A DNA stretch of 64,000 nt from Trogon surrucura (lineage: Eukaryota > Chordata > Aves > Trogoniformes > Trogonidae): NCBI GenBank assembly GCA_020746105.1, contig CM036658.1, forward strand, positions 8,850,689-8,914,688, in the 5' to 3' direction. The position numbers were made by a program, and so were the translations under genes. Below are positions 11,201 through 26,200 of this stretch, in pieces. Under the pieces are notes generated by a model. That model did not search any database and was not told the DNA's origin. It was given only the letters and a program-made list of their open reading frames with translations. Each line of letters opens with the position of its first letter. Position 1 is the stretch's first letter.

Positions 11201-14200
11201 CAGTTTGATGCAAACTCCACACTAGTGGAGCAAGGAATTAAGCAAACCCAAAAACAAATTTCTGCTGCCAAAATTCACCATTTACATGCTGGACATTTGA
11301 GAAACTGGGGATAAGAGTGTAGTTTCTCTGCCTGTCCTCTCAGCTTGAGCACGTACAGCTTTTTGCATTTTTGTGCACCCTGTCTTGTGGTAATTTCCTG
11401 TTCAGCGCTTTGCCATCTTGCATTTGCTTCTGTGCTCTCCTTCATCGTTTGTATTGCAAATAAAAGTTATAAATTACTTTAGCATTATTTAGTGAATGGT
11501 TTCAGTCAAGAATTTAGTCTGTTTGCATACAGCTGCTACCATACCCTCAGGATCATGGATTCAGACCTCCCTGAATCAGTCTGGCAGGGTGACTGGGATG
11601 TGTGTTGTGTGGCATTTCATTATATCAGGCTCCTAATCCACGTGATTGACTTGTATACCTGCAAAGCCCTGATAACATGCAAGTAGCCTCTCTCCAGTTT
11701 AGATGCTTAGAAATGCAACATGCTTCATGAATTTGTTTCCAGTGCCTTTTACTTCGGACCTGCATAATTTGCAGTTAATAAATGGTGCAGATAAGCTTCT
11801 GCTGACAGCTTAATTTAAAGCATGGTGACACCTCACAGTGGGCAGCTGAATAATGAAAGTAAGGCTTTATTTCAGCAAATTAAGGCTTTAGTTCAGCAAA
11901 TAAAGGTTTACAAGATTTATACACACATTGACTTTATTGTAATAGGATAGATATACCCCAGAGCTCTGATGTCAATTCCCCAGGCAGCTGCAGGATGCAG
12001 TTTGCCTGACCTTATCCTTCTGGCTGCCTTGGACCTGAAGTTCACTGTGAAACAATGCACATTCTGTTATTAACTGGCTGCCTTTCAGCAGTGGTCAAAC
12101 TGTGTTTGTCTGTGCTGCCTCTAACCTAAACTGCTGCAGCAATTTAAACTACTGCAGGTCTGCCTTCTTACCACTGAAGAGCCTCCACAATAAGAAACAG
12201 GTCACTGTGTTGGGGACAAATCAAACCTTACTGTTCCCTTTTATGCCAGGTGCTGAGCAGGCTGTTGTCTAGATGTAAACCAATAGTTGTGAAGCAGCAA
12301 GGAATAAAAAAAACCTGTGTGTCTGTGGGGATGAGAGACTCCAGTATACTTTTGAGCTGGGAGCTGAATTTCTTCTTCTATGGTCAGACCATATAGAATC
12401 ATAGAATCACTTAGGTAGGTTGGAAAAGACCCTTGAGATCATTGAATCCAACCATTAACCTAACACTGCCAAGCCCACCAATAAACCATGTTCCTAAGCA
12501 CCACATCTGCACTTTTTTTTTTTTTTAAAGTATTTTCAAATACCTCCAGGGATGGCGACTTAACCACTTAACCTGTTCCAGTGCTTGACACCCCTTTCAG
12601 TGAAGAAATTTTCCCTAATATCCAATCAGTTAGATAAACCTCCACTGGCTATTTCTTTTTGTCCTGTCACATGTTGAGGAGACAGTATTCAGGCAGGACA
12701 CTGACAGGTGAAGCAGGCAGACACAAGAGGTGGTAGATGCCTGGAGCAGTGAGCTTTGTGGGGTCTTCTCTGTGAGATCAAAGCTGATCCTGGGATCAGA
12801 TTGTAAGTGCTCAGAAAAAGCACGCTGTTGAGCCTGTTCCGGATGCCATGGCAACAGACAATAAATTTCCTTGCAACCCACATTACTCTAGTTGTAAAAT
12901 GGATAAATGATACAGATCTCCTTTAATAATACCTTTTAAGATACAGTGATGAAGAGTCTGGCTCACTGGGCTATAAATGTGTGGCTTTATTGGATGCACA
13001 GGACCATTAGAGCAAAACCTTCAGAGACGGGCTGAGGATCAGCATTTCCATAGAGCCATGAGTCCTTCCACAGACTTCCTACATTGACACTCTAATCTTT
13101 TTTAAAAAACATAGAGGTGCAAAAAAGGTTGTAGGAGTGGGAGTGTGCGTGTGTTTTCTGAGCAAATCAGGTTGGGTGGGACAAATTCAGATCATTGACT
13201 GAGCACTGGAAGAAGAGTGCCTAAATAAATGAACTTGGCAGAGGGCATGACTGTTGTGTTACCAAAGGGCACAGCTTCTGATATCTGGTGACACCCTTCA
13301 ATGCATTGTTTCTTTTGTCACGTTACTTAAGGGTTTCATGGTTTTTCTCTATTAGAGTCTTCTGTCTCCTCATTCTTGTTTCCACCCACTGGTTTCTCCC
13401 TTCTCTCTTCCCAATGTATGTTCAGCTGTTCTTCTACAATTCCCAGAGGTTTTTTTGTTGATTTTTTTTTGGGGGGGTTGCTGTTTTATTTCAAATCAGC
13501 AGCATTTAAAATGTCTGTAATAGTGAGAGTTTCAGTGGAGTCAACAAGCACTGTAATCCCTGATATTAGACAGCTTCAGGGTGGAAGAAGAGAGAGCTGA
13601 GCACGAGTTGAAAGGAGAAGTCCGAGTTGTACTGAGGTTACAGTGGGTGAGGAGAGCTGTATGCTTCTTCAGCTCCGCTAGCAAAAGCAAAAGACAATGC
13701 TGGAGATGGCAATACTGATGAACACCCGCACAGGGAGCTCACTAGGGGAAAGACCATTAGAGTAGTGTGTGAGTGAGGCCCCAGAAGTCATGGGTTTGTG
13801 CTTGGAGGATGAAATTTGGCAGCAATTTAGGGGGAGGTATAAGTGGTGAAGTTAAAACTGGAGCTTTCAGAATTGAAGGTGCTGAAGATTTAAATTCTTC
13901 TGTCAAAGCAAGTGGTAGTTCAGGTCAGATGGAACTGGGAAGCTTCAAGGTTCATGCTGTCTGTCCTCAGCATTTTGAATAGGGCTTTCCCTGTTCTTTT
14001 TTTTTTGTTTGCACGTTTAGGTTGTCCAAGGTCTTTCTCTCTGGTGGTAAAGATATGTTAAAATCTGATCCTCAGTTCCTCCATCTTGGATTCTGGGGCA
14101 GCTGAGGAGAGTAGCAGGGAGTATAGCCTGCCCTCTTGCCTAAATTAGTCTCTCTCACAGCTACATTCTGCTTACTGGTTTGCCTTCTAGCCTCTTCTCT

Positions 14201-17200
14201 CTGGCTGCTCCTGATACATGGGAGAGACAGAGATGAGAGCCAGGACAGTGACAAAAAGCCAGGAAGCCTTTCCAGAAATAACTTCTGCTCTTTACTCAAG
14301 GCCTCATTGTGCAGCCAGACTATGTGACACATGTAGGTAAGGGGAAGGAGCATCTTTATGTAAATGGAATTGACCTCTGTCCATCCTTTCTACTTGTAAC
14401 CAGCTGTAGAGGCTATAGGTCTTCTTCCGATGTGGCTTTCACTGTTTACAGCTTTTCTCAGCGTATGCTAAGTTCTGGACTGAAGTTCACTCCAAGGTTT
14501 TCTAGAACAGAGTGAGCACAGTGAGATAAAGCACTTGCTCCTTAGCAGGGTGGCATCACCTTCCATTACACCTGAGTGTCAAAGCCTGGAAGAAGGACAT
14601 GTTCTTGCATTCTTTCTCTGTGGCATTGTACCATGAACTCCAGCTGTATGACTCTGAAGAGCGAGGGCTAGTTGCCCTTCCTGTAAAACCTTTCAGCAGT
14701 GATTTGTCTGCCTCTAAAAACCTGGCAATCGCATCACTGCATTGTTGTGCTTTGGTCAGTTAGCTTAGCTGCTGTAGGTCATTGAACAAATCCATTGAGC
14801 AGATGGATTCCTGAGGTATAAAAAACATCAGGAAGCTCTGCATCACAACCCAGGCTCACTGGTGTTGCAGCCTTTAAATCAATCACAGCCAACCCTATCT
14901 CCAAGTCTCCGGAGACTACATGATGCGTAATCAGTCTGTTAGGGTTAAATTCCTGCTGACCAACTTCATTGCTGCACGTAGCTATGATTTTCATAAGGCA
15001 CAGTTTGGCAGAACTGCAGGAGTGGAATTACAGTGATCAACATGCATCACAGTCATAGCATGATAAAGGTTTCAACCATGGCTTGTTCTGCAGAGTGCTA
15101 CAGACCTCAACAGTTGAATCTGAGCTAGCACTTTCAATGCTACCAAATATTGAGAAAATGCAGGTGTTGAAACTTATTTTGGGTGAAAGCACTGGGTCAC
15201 CTTTGTACCTATGCACTGCCTAGAGATTGAAATAACTTTGAGAAGCCCATGAGCTTTCTCTGAAAGATGTCGGTTCTTGGTTTGTACTTACGCAATAAAG
15301 ACCATGGACCAGACTGCCTGGCTCTTAGATTTCGTCATAAATATTGTAAAAGGCTGGGTAATAATCTCCACTGCATTCTACTTGATTTGCACAGTACATC
15401 AAAGATATGCTGTTTAAAGCAAGCTGTGCCAAAAAAAAAGTTAAGAATTTGGCCAAAGAGACGTGTATAAAACAAGATTTGTCTCTGGCATAACTTGCAG
15501 TTTCCCCAGGCAGAAAAGATACCTAATGCTTTTTTTCCTTTGAATTTGCCTGTGTGCTGGCTAATGTAGATGAGCAGTTCCTGCCAGCTGTGGAAAACCA
15601 TGGATTTAAAATATTAGCGGAGCAATACAGAAAATAAAGGAGAAGTGTCAGCACTCTCTCCATTCCCCTTTTAAACACTTGGCAGGATAAATGGGAGGAA
15701 AACTGTCATGCCAGTAGAAAGACAGGGGCCGATCCTGCTGTCTAGAACCGGAAGAAGACTACCTTCTTCTTTGACCACCACTGGCCTTTTAAATCAATGA
15801 CCACACATCAGTTCATTAACAATGAATAATAATAAACTCACATAAAGAATAGTAATAAACTCAGTCCTTAGAATTGTCTTTGCTGTGGTAACACTCCTGC
15901 TCAGCCTTGGGGAGGTGTGGTGGGGACAAACCGCTCTGCACTCCCACAGCTGCCCCAGGCTGCTGCCCCCGGAGAGGGATCGGTACCCCAGGGAGGAATT
16001 TGTGTTGCAGCACGGCTGTACAGGTCACAGCACGCTGCCTCTGGGAGTGGCACTGGCAAGTCCCTGTTGGTGCTCGTACCATGAATCCATTTTCAGTTAA
16101 GGGGTTTATTTTATGTTACGCTCCGTACAAGTGTCCACTTTGTAGATAGGTTCTGAATGTTTGGAAGGACCTAACTCTTGTCAGCTGTAGCCCTGGGCTA
16201 GATCAGGATCTTCATTTTTCAATATCAGGATAGTTGAATACTCAAAATCCAGAAGGTATTTCACACTAGATAGTTAAGTGCAGTATTCTGTGTTCTCAGC
16301 ACTAAACTGCTTGCTCTTTCAGGGCCAGAGCCATCAGGTTATATTATCTTTTTTTGGCCCAGATACGGTAAAAATACATGAACATTTTCAACAACTCACA
16401 TGCAAGACATTTCACTGCAGGCTGTAAGCCTTTGTCGTGGTGGAAACTTATATTTTCCTATAGTGCAGAGTTTTCTGTGAAATCTGTAGCTCACAGTTCA
16501 GTTCAGAAAAAAAGTACTTAAGCACAAAAGTACTTAGGGACTTGCTTATTGTTTTCAGCCTGTTTCTGAGTCCTTCTGGCATTGCTGGGTTAAGCACCTG
16601 TCAGAGCTGTGTGCTCTTCTGTGTCATGCCTTGGATGCAGGACTGTGCTGGAGATCACTGAGCTCTCTTATTTCTCACTATGTCTCTTCCTTTCAGGACC
16701 CAATATTTTTTTAAAAACCTGTTTGAATAATCATCACTTTTACCCTTTCCTCACAGGAGTGTTTGCGTTTGGACTTTTTGCCACTGACATATTTGTAAAT
16801 GCTGGCCAGGTTGTGACTGGGAACTTGGCTCCCTACTTCCTGACCGTGTGTAAACCCAACTACACTGGGAATGACTGCCGGGCCCACCACCAGTTCATAA
16901 ACAACGGCAACATCTGCACTGGGGATGTGGAGGTGATTGAAAAGGCAAGGAGATCCTTCCCATCTAAACATGCTGCTTTGAGCATCTACTCAGCGTTATA
17001 TGCCACGGTGAGTGCCACTGGTGACTGCTAACTTGCATGAGAGGTTTCTGTTTGTGCATCCAGATGGGGCCAGTTTTCTTACAGTGGTTCTGGAGAGGCC
17101 TTTGTTCTTAGTCTATAGAGGATGATCCTCTTCTCTCTGCTTTACCAGTCCTAGTATAAGCAAATCAAGTTATCATTGCTTTTAAGGCACTTAATGATGT

Positions 17201-20200
17201 GGAGACATGAGTTCTTAATCTTGATTTTTCTGCTGATTTCCTCAGTGGCCGTTGAGTTTGTATCCAACCTCTTCTTCTCCCTACCTCTGTCTCATGAACA
17301 TTAAAATGAAGTTGATGCTTAAACAGTTCCTGGATCAGTACTGCTTTTGTTCACATGCCGTGGGTAGTTGAACATTTGAAATATAAATAGGCTGGATTTT
17401 GCTTCCCTTGCCTGTTTTTAAAAGTCTGGTGAAACAGATCAGCTGCCTCTTTGTGTTCTTGTGCTAAAGCTTCTGTAATGTTTGAAAACTGATCCAAGAA
17501 GCTTACCACCAAGTTGAAAACCTTGGTGGTTTTGCAACAGAGATCCAAGGACTTAACCTGGTTCTGATCTCAATATGGCTGAACTATGTCTTTTTTTCCC
17601 CCCCTGGCTTGGCTCAAATGAGGGGCAGAGTCTGTAGGTCATCAGGATCTGAGAAAAGCTGTGGCAGGGTATTTACTGAATATTTTACCCTGATCTTTGT
17701 AGCAGATGAATAGAATACCACATTATTGCTGTAAAATGAAGAAGTCACCTACTGCTGTTTCAATATCCATCTGTTTGCACTGAATGTTGCGTGAATAATG
17801 ACGGAGATATAAATTGGTAACCTCTCTGACTGCATGCATTACTTCTGAACAATAAGCAGCCATGTGAGAAATACGGCTCCCAATAAACTCAGCATGGTTG
17901 TAGCAGCTGTTTTCATCATGATAAACTCTTGGGCGGAAGCCCCAGGATCGGGCTTGATCCTCGTCCTGCCCTAAGCTGGTTACATCCTGTGATGGACCTT
18001 CCCTACCCAAACTCCCTTGTTTCCTAGGAAGTCAAGTCTTCTACAAACAGGGGGGTTTCCAAGACTGAAGGGGAATAATGTTTTTCCCTCCCGAGCTTAA
18101 GCATCCATTAGTTCAGTGTTCCAGAGCCTGTCTTTCAAGAATACCTGCAAGAGGCCTGCCTGCACTTCTCCTGACACAGGAAGATACTAGTTGGAGCCAG
18201 GACGTGGCATTATGTCTGAGCTGCAAGGTCATAAAAGCCTGCCCTTAAGACATTTCAGCCTATGGTCCGATTTTATCCAGTTCTGTGTGTGAAGACACCC
18301 TCTAGCACTAAAGGTGGTGTCATTTGTCTTTTTTCTGCCTGTCAGCCAGGGATAAGCGGAGCATTGCACAAGAAATGCAGCCTTCAGATCTACCTCTGTC
18401 TAGGAATTGTGCCTTGCATGATTATTTTAAGTGTCTTGCTGATTCTAAGAAGTGTGATAATATGGGCTGTTGAACGTAAACCACAGGGTATTTGGTTTGC
18501 AGTAACTGCATTTTGCGTAAAGCTGAAGATTTGAGCCATGGAGAAAGAAAAATGAAACAGGTTGAAGAAGGCAGGAGTGGAATCAGTAAGATCTGGGAGT
18601 CTCCTCCCACCACTGAACCTCGAGTATCCTCTGCAGATGTCTCTGTACTGATTCATTCATTAGTGTGCTGGTGACTTGTGATTGGTTTAGCTGTGCTGTG
18701 ATTGGTTTAGCTTTGTGTTTTGTTGTGGTTGGTTTGTTTGTTTGTGTTTTGGTTTTTATTTTAAATCTGGGGTTTATATTTAATCAGCTGGGCTTTTTCT
18801 TGTCACCTGCCACAGATGCTAAGGAGATCCCAAAGCATCACTCCTGTGATGTCTGCAGGCAGAGGCAGGAGCCCTGGTTTCCATACTTACACAAAAATTA
18901 GAATGACATTTGATTAAGTTTTATTAGCCTCCCAGAAGTATCACAGGAAGAGATGGCAGTCACTGTAGGTAGTACCAACTGCTGTTTTCCCAAATGAAAA
19001 TGGTGGGTTAGAAATACCCCTTAATTCACTAACATTTCTGGGGAAAAAAAAACAAAACAAACAACCAACCAACCAACCAAAAAAACAGATGATAAAATCA
19101 TATGTTGCATATGAGTATTTCAGTTCCATCATCTTTAAACAACTGTTACTTAATACTTTTCTGAGAAAGGTCACCGAAGAGTCAATGATAACAACATCTA
19201 ACAGGTGATAGTGTTCAGCCAGAACATAGAAGATTAAAGCATTTCACCAGCACAACTGAAGAACTGTAGAGGGAATGTAGATACCCTTATTTATCCTCCT
19301 GTTTGCTTCTAGAGTGCAATCAAAGGGAATTATTTTGCAGTCATGACAGAGACTGCAGGGTTGGAAGATACAGCTAATCACTTAGGTTGACTGTTCAGTA
19401 GTGCTTTTTAGGATTTTTCAACTAAACTCTTGCCTCACAGCACCCCAAAGTAATGCCTTCTGGCACGTCCATCTGGATAGAAGACTCTATCCGTCACTGG
19501 ATCAAGCCTGGCACGTGTCGTTTACACCTGCGTGCATTGCTTCTCAACTAGATCAGAGGGATACCATACACCCGGACATGAAACTTTACAAATTTGAGAA
19601 GTTCTGAATAGCAGAGAACAGTAGGGCAAATCCTTTCTGCAACCCAGGTTGCTTTGACCCCATGAACAATTTCTTCCATTTCTGCATTAACGCCTGCCAG
19701 ACTAATCAATGAAATTCAAGGCCTTGGCACTTCAAGCAACTGCACTGAGTTTCTACAAGAGTGCATCCTGTCCTACAATACACAACGCTGTCTATGTCTT
19801 TGCTTCTTTCTTATTGTAAAAATCTCTATAGTAAAGGAAAAGATTGTAAAGCTTGTAGGACAAAGAATTTTCGAGTATTGGTATGAAATTGTGAACTTCC
19901 CAAGGAAAATATGCTTTCACAGGTGTCCCCACTCTCTGCTGAAGGGATAGGACAGACTTCTTCCACTCTGCCCTTCTCATCGTAGATATGCTTTCTAAAT
20001 ATATACATACATTTGCATATATAAATATATTTATGGATGGATGGGTGGATGTCTGTTTTTAAATTTCAGACAAAAAAGTCTCCTTGACTGTCTGTGCTTT
20101 TGTCTGAAAAAGCTGGGAGAGGAATTACACACAGGATGAATGCTACTATCACACATTGCACATTGCTAAACACACTGCTTGAGTGTACTGATAAGAATAT

Positions 20201-23200
20201 AGCAGAGAAGCTGAAGAGATAATTTATAAAGTTAAATCATACATAGTTTATTTTTTAATATGATGTATTCTACTTTCTTCACACGTTTTATATTCACATC
20301 TTTCCTCCCTCTCCCACCCATCAAATAACTGCTTTTGATATTTAGAGTTCTGTAAATAAACTTTCTCTGTAAATGGCATTGTGAGAAATTTTTAAAAACA
20401 CCTTCTGTGTGTACGAAATCAAATGTAGGTGACTTACACTGAGATTATGTGTTTTCACACAAAGCTTTCAAAACATGCTCTGAATGAAAGGGTAAACACA
20501 TTGTGAGAATCTCAAAAATACGTCTTGGCTTTAGACACTAGGACAATAAAGATGAAACCGCAGTGACTGGGAGGTCTGGCTGGAACAGAGAAGCTCTCCT
20601 GGTTATTTCTGAGCTCCGTGTGTGAATTATGGATGCACTGGAGCATGCCTTCTGGGAAAAACAGTTTGTCGTCTTGTAAACCCTCCTCATGAGGGTTTAA
20701 CAGATTTCCCTTGGCAATCTGCTTGCATGGTTAATTACCCTCAATGCTAAAAATGTTCTCTTTACTACAAGTTTATGTTTTCCTGCTGAGACGTGTGAAA
20801 CTTCAAATACACTAGATACTTTCCCGTCTGCAATGAGGAGGATTCTCCCACGTGGGTAACCCAGACATCTAGCTTCATCTCATACCCGTAGGAAAACAAG
20901 CACGTGTGGGTTGCTCTCTGTAGCTGGGGTTTGCAGCTGCATTCTTGCTTTAAAGAGGTGACGTGATTCCTGTGGATGCTGTAAAACAGAGCAGTGCTTT
21001 GGTGGGGAACCGGAGCGGAATCTGGCTCTCTGCTGTTCGTTTGAATTACCTTCTACTAAAAGAAATGCATAGGACGAAAGGGTAGGCGGTAGTTTTTCAC
21101 ACAGTGGCAATGGTATTTGTTCCTATTGTTTCCAAAAAGAACCTTAAGTGAGTTTTGGTGGCAAGTCTGGCACAGCGCAACCCACCGGAGAAGACTGGGG
21201 AAAGATTGCCGCCTAGTGCCCGGTTGCCAGCTGTAATTCCAAGGCATGAGCGGCAGTCAGGTGCTGGGTTTGAAAAACAAAGCGAGCAGGAACCTCTGCA
21301 GTAGCTCAGTCCCACTCCCAGTGCTATCACACACCATAATGTTCCAGCCCATAACCTGAACTGACCTTTAAATGATGTGCTCAGCTGAACATTTAAGGGC
21401 AGAGGACTTCACTTTGCCCGTGCAAATACAGCTGTTAGAAGTCTAGTAATGAAGTTTCTTGGTAGGAGAAGTCAGTCTCTCTGTCTCTTTTAAGATGCGG
21501 GTGCTGCATCCCTTCCCTTCTTCCAGGGTGATGTATGGTCAGGGGTTTAGGGCTAATACCAGGCAGTGAGCAGAGGCCAGCTGTAGGGACATTTGATGGC
21601 CTAGTCAAGGAGAAGGGAAAAGAAATAAGGACAGGGAGACAGAGTAAAAAATATGCACAGTACAGCAGAATAAAGGACTATATGAAAGGCAGTGAAGAAG
21701 GTAACCTTGAGAATAGATATTGTTTGTATTTCTTCATCCCAAAACTATGTGTCAGACCTCAGTAACCTCTGTATGCCTGGTTCATGAAGAAAAGGGTGGG
21801 CGTTAAAATACAGTAGAATAACTGCCCATGGCTGCCAAACAGATCGTGGACTGGGAGCACGAAGCCAAGCCTCTGCAGACTTCCTTCAGCAGAGACAAGG
21901 GAAAATCCCAGGGCAGCTTCACCCCAACGGAGCCATTGTCATTTTGGCCAGAGACTGGTGATGGGAGCCAGCACAGTGTCCATGGCTGCTGCAGCAGCAG
22001 GAAAGGACAGCAGCTCTTGGGTACCCCCAGCCCTGCAGAGTCCCGCTCTGATTTCAGACAAAGCACTCACCAGTGCCCTTCCCCAGAAATGCAGACATCC
22101 TAGAGAAAAATGAGGCTTGTGACCTGCAGACAGCACAATCAGACATCCCAGCTGTTGTGTTATTGCAGCTGTGATTCAAATAAATAAGGATCTTCCAGAG
22201 TCTTTTGTCTGGAAGACTAATGAAACCATATTTCCATTTCTGACAACTGAAATAGGGTTAAGAATGGAAATATTTTCAGCTTTGGTGATTTTACTGCTTT
22301 CACAACAAGAGAACGTATTTTTTCTTTACGAATAAAATGGCATTTTTTGATATTAAACACTGGAAGACACACTTTCATAGCTTGTAATCTTTCCATTGCC
22401 TAGAAGAACAAGTGTTCACACTCTCACTGTATCGGACCTGCGCTGTGTGAATCAGGTTCATTTACCAGCTGACTGGTAATAAGAATCAAATGAATTTTTC
22501 AAGTGTGTCTTCCTGATTCTGTTTCATGTATGGGAGGCAATGTGTCATCTGGAGACACTTCTGGCAAAAAGTGTTTTGACACACTTGCTTTGTTTATCCA
22601 AGCTTTGAAAATCATGCAGGCATCCGTGCTTCCTTGCTGAAAAGGATTTTATTGAATTGACTTGCCACAAGGCTTGGTTTGCTTGGTCTCTGTCATTTTG
22701 CAACTGTGGAATTAATGACTGGCTGCCAGTTGTGACCCACATGGTTTTACTCTCTCTGTTGAAATGCATTTAAAATAAAATACAAACTGACAAAAACGTG
22801 TGGGGTCATTAAACAATATTTAGAGCACAGTGAAATGTCATGCTCTGGAATTACATTTTCAGAATCTACTTTTTTCTTTAAAAGAAATCTCTCACATTCT
22901 GTGTTTCATTTCATCTTGCAGAGAAAATGGCTGGAATGGTTTCTCTTAACATTCTCCATTTCCTAAACCTAACACCACTTAGGAAGCAGGAGGAGCTAGT
23001 TCATAATGCATGCTAGGCACTCCATCATGCATGTTACGCACTCCATCATGCATGTTACCATTTCTGCAGGTGTATAAACCTAAATTCTTTATTCCCTTTG
23101 CAAATATTTAGCCATGTACATCCAGAGTCCATGTTTTCTAGCACAGGAGCAAGTACTCACGCAAGTTAGGAAGTCGTTAAAACTGAGCCTGTGCATAAGA

Positions 23201-26200
23201 GCTCAGAAAAAGTCCGGTATGTTAATGCAATTGATAGAACATTTGCCAATCTGAAATATCGTTTAACAGTATCTGGTTTGTTCTCCTTAAAGTGTTCTCT
23301 GAATTACCTTAAACCTCTTCCTTTGTTTCCCAATATTTTTTTTTTAATGAAGCTTTTCTTTTTTTCACAGCCTTGCTGATTCAGGATTTGTCTATGTGGG
23401 AAAAGACGCATTTCTGGCAGAGTCCCTTTTCATTTTTGGCTTGCTCTTTGTTTCAGATGTACATCACAAGCACAATTAAAACAAAGAGTAGCAGGCTAGC
23501 CAAACCAGTGCTGTGTCTGGGTACGCTGTGTGCTGCATTCCTCACCGGGTTAAATCGAGTTTCTGAGTATCGAAACCACTGTTCAGATGTGATCGCAGGC
23601 TTCATCCTGGGGAGTGCTGTAGCTTTGTTTCTGGTAAGCCTATCAGTCCTTCCACATTCCTTCTAAAAATATCTCAGTTAAAAAGAATAATTAAGAATTT
23701 CTATTCTCTTGTGGCCTATTGCAGCTGATTAATCCAGCTGCTAAGAAGTAATTTTAGCCCCTTCTAATTAAAGGTATCACCAGAGAGAATCCTAATATGA
23801 AATCAGGTTGATACTTATTAATAGGGTTTACATGATGACATTTGTGCATGGTGTGTATTTCAAGATTATTTTAATTGCTGCATGTGATTCCTTGACCTGT
23901 CCCAGAAAATGATTTAAAGATGGTGTAGACTGTAAATTTCAACTGCTGTGAAAAGTGGGGCATGCTTGAGACTTCTCTGACAGCCCTATGTTGCAGACAC
24001 CACCATGTGCCTGGTATCTGGCAGAAATGTCTGGGGCTCTTCGCAGGGGTACTGGTTCCTCGTTTGGTTTCAGACCATAAAATAAGTGCAACAGAAAGGA
24101 GTTTCAGGACGAACCTGCAGGGAGACAAAACTACCTCCCTTTGCAGCATTTGGGGTGGAGCTGAAATTTTCACTGCATGGGATAAACAAATGTATTAAAA
24201 TGTATGAAAGACCTTCCCATAGAATCTGGAAACAACATGTCTCTGGGCTTACCCTGTTGTGAGTTACGTGTCTCGTTTGGTGAGCGATCTCTTGCTGAGG
24301 ATATACTCACACAGCAAGCAGTCAAAGTGATTCTCACTATTGCTAAGAAATGTGTCTGGTTCCATTTAATCAAAACGTGCTTCAGAACTATCCACTGAGT
24401 GGCAACAGACACTTTATCCCTGTAATCAGGACAGATTAGGTTCCAAAGATCCCTTAAATCTAGATTGCCGGGTAACTGCTTTTCCTATCCTGTACTTAAA
24501 AAACAAACAAACTTTCGCATATCGTTTATTCCTGCATTCCCATTAAATAAAAAGATGTCTGCAACTTCTGAGCTGAATCTCCGTGGCTCAAATGTAAGTA
24601 AATAGTCTGTTTCCCTCTGGAAAAGGCAGTTCAAATCTATCCCATGCAACATAGGAGTCAGCCATGCCGTGTACCTGGACCGGACAATTGATGTGCTCCG
24701 GGTATCTGTTTCTAGCAGACAGCCTGCCCCAGACACCTTTCCTTCCTGCAGGCCTTCTGCCACCCTGCAGATGCCACAAGCCCAAGTGCTGAGCAGTGGA
24801 GGGGGTCTCCCTGGAGCTTGGAGGTGAGGGGTGCTGTGCGATTCCTGCTGCCAGCACAAGACTCACCCCAGCTGCAGCTGGCTTCTTGTTCAGGTCTAAA
24901 GAGCAGAGAAGAGGAAGAGCCAGCAGGGAGCTGGCTGCAGGAGTCACCGACAGCAGATGTGTCAGCTCCTTGGATGTCTTTTTTTTTTCCACTGTTGCCA
25001 AGCCTCCAACTGCCATGTGTGTTTACATTTACTAGCATCACCTTGTGTGTGCAGTAAATTTTGTGATGCACAAGGGAAGGGCTTTAGGGATAAACACCAC
25101 AGCAGTTGTGCTGGAGGTACGCAGGGATGGTGCCAAACGAGCTCAATGCCATCCAGATGTGAGGTAGATTCAGCCATCCAGTGAGCTGGTTTCACTGTTT
25201 GGAAATAACAGTCACAGTCTGAAGGTAGACTTTGGCCAATAAAATCTATCATCAAGGTAGTATATGGTACTGATATGGTGATATGCTGATAAAGGGGACA
25301 TGGGAGTCTCAGCTCTATAAAATGTAAAAAGGCTGAGGGTGGTTCATCAGCTCAGGTTGCAGGCCAGATGAACCTGTTTACCCTGACAGTCCACCACACC
25401 CAGCACTGTCAGTAAACACACTGTAGCCCCAGGCTGGGATAGATGGTGCCTTGAATCAAAACCTGGGTTAAGTTCTCTGCCAAAATCTGACAGTTGTGAG
25501 ACTCCTGGTGGTTAATTCCTGTGAGTTTTTCCTGGGTACGGAACATGCTGACCTTACTTTTTTCCCTTACTTTTTTTTTTTTTTCTGCATTATACAGGGG
25601 ATATGTGTTGTCCATAACTTCAAAGGCACTCACGGAACTCCCACTAAACCGAAGCCTGAAGACCCACGAGGAATGCCACTAATGGCTTTTCCAAGAGTGG
25701 AAAGTCCTCTGGAGACATTGAGTGCACAGGTACTGTAAATCCTGTCACCCACACCATCACCAAGCACGTACTCTGTTACAGCAGACGTAGAACTAGCTGT
25801 GTACGTAACTACACAGGGAGCTGGTTTTATTCTTAACATTAAAGCCATTGAACAGAGTGAATTCGCATCAGGGGAAACTGGTTCAGGGCATTTGTCCCTC
25901 AAACTGCCAAATCTTCTGTCCCCATGCACATCAAAAGCTAGAACAGTAGGATTTCACATACCTCTGTATATCATTTGTGATTACAGGCTCTTGCTTAGAA
26001 GAACAGATAACTGAGAGAAAAGTAAAGATAATTCATATAATTACATTTTGGAATGCTTTTGGGATATCTTAAGGATTTACTCTAACATTCATAATCCTGA
26101 GGATAAACTATGGTGTCCAGAAAAATGCTGTATTATAGAGATTAGTTTTTTATCCTTATTACTGTTCAGTATCTTCCATAAGAAGGAATCACATACTGTT

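Noticed and set aside
22913-23060. CATGCATG repeats as a transposon terminal repeat
   Set aside because: Only one cluster, in direct tandem with no inverted partner or target-site duplication; a minisatellite explains it.
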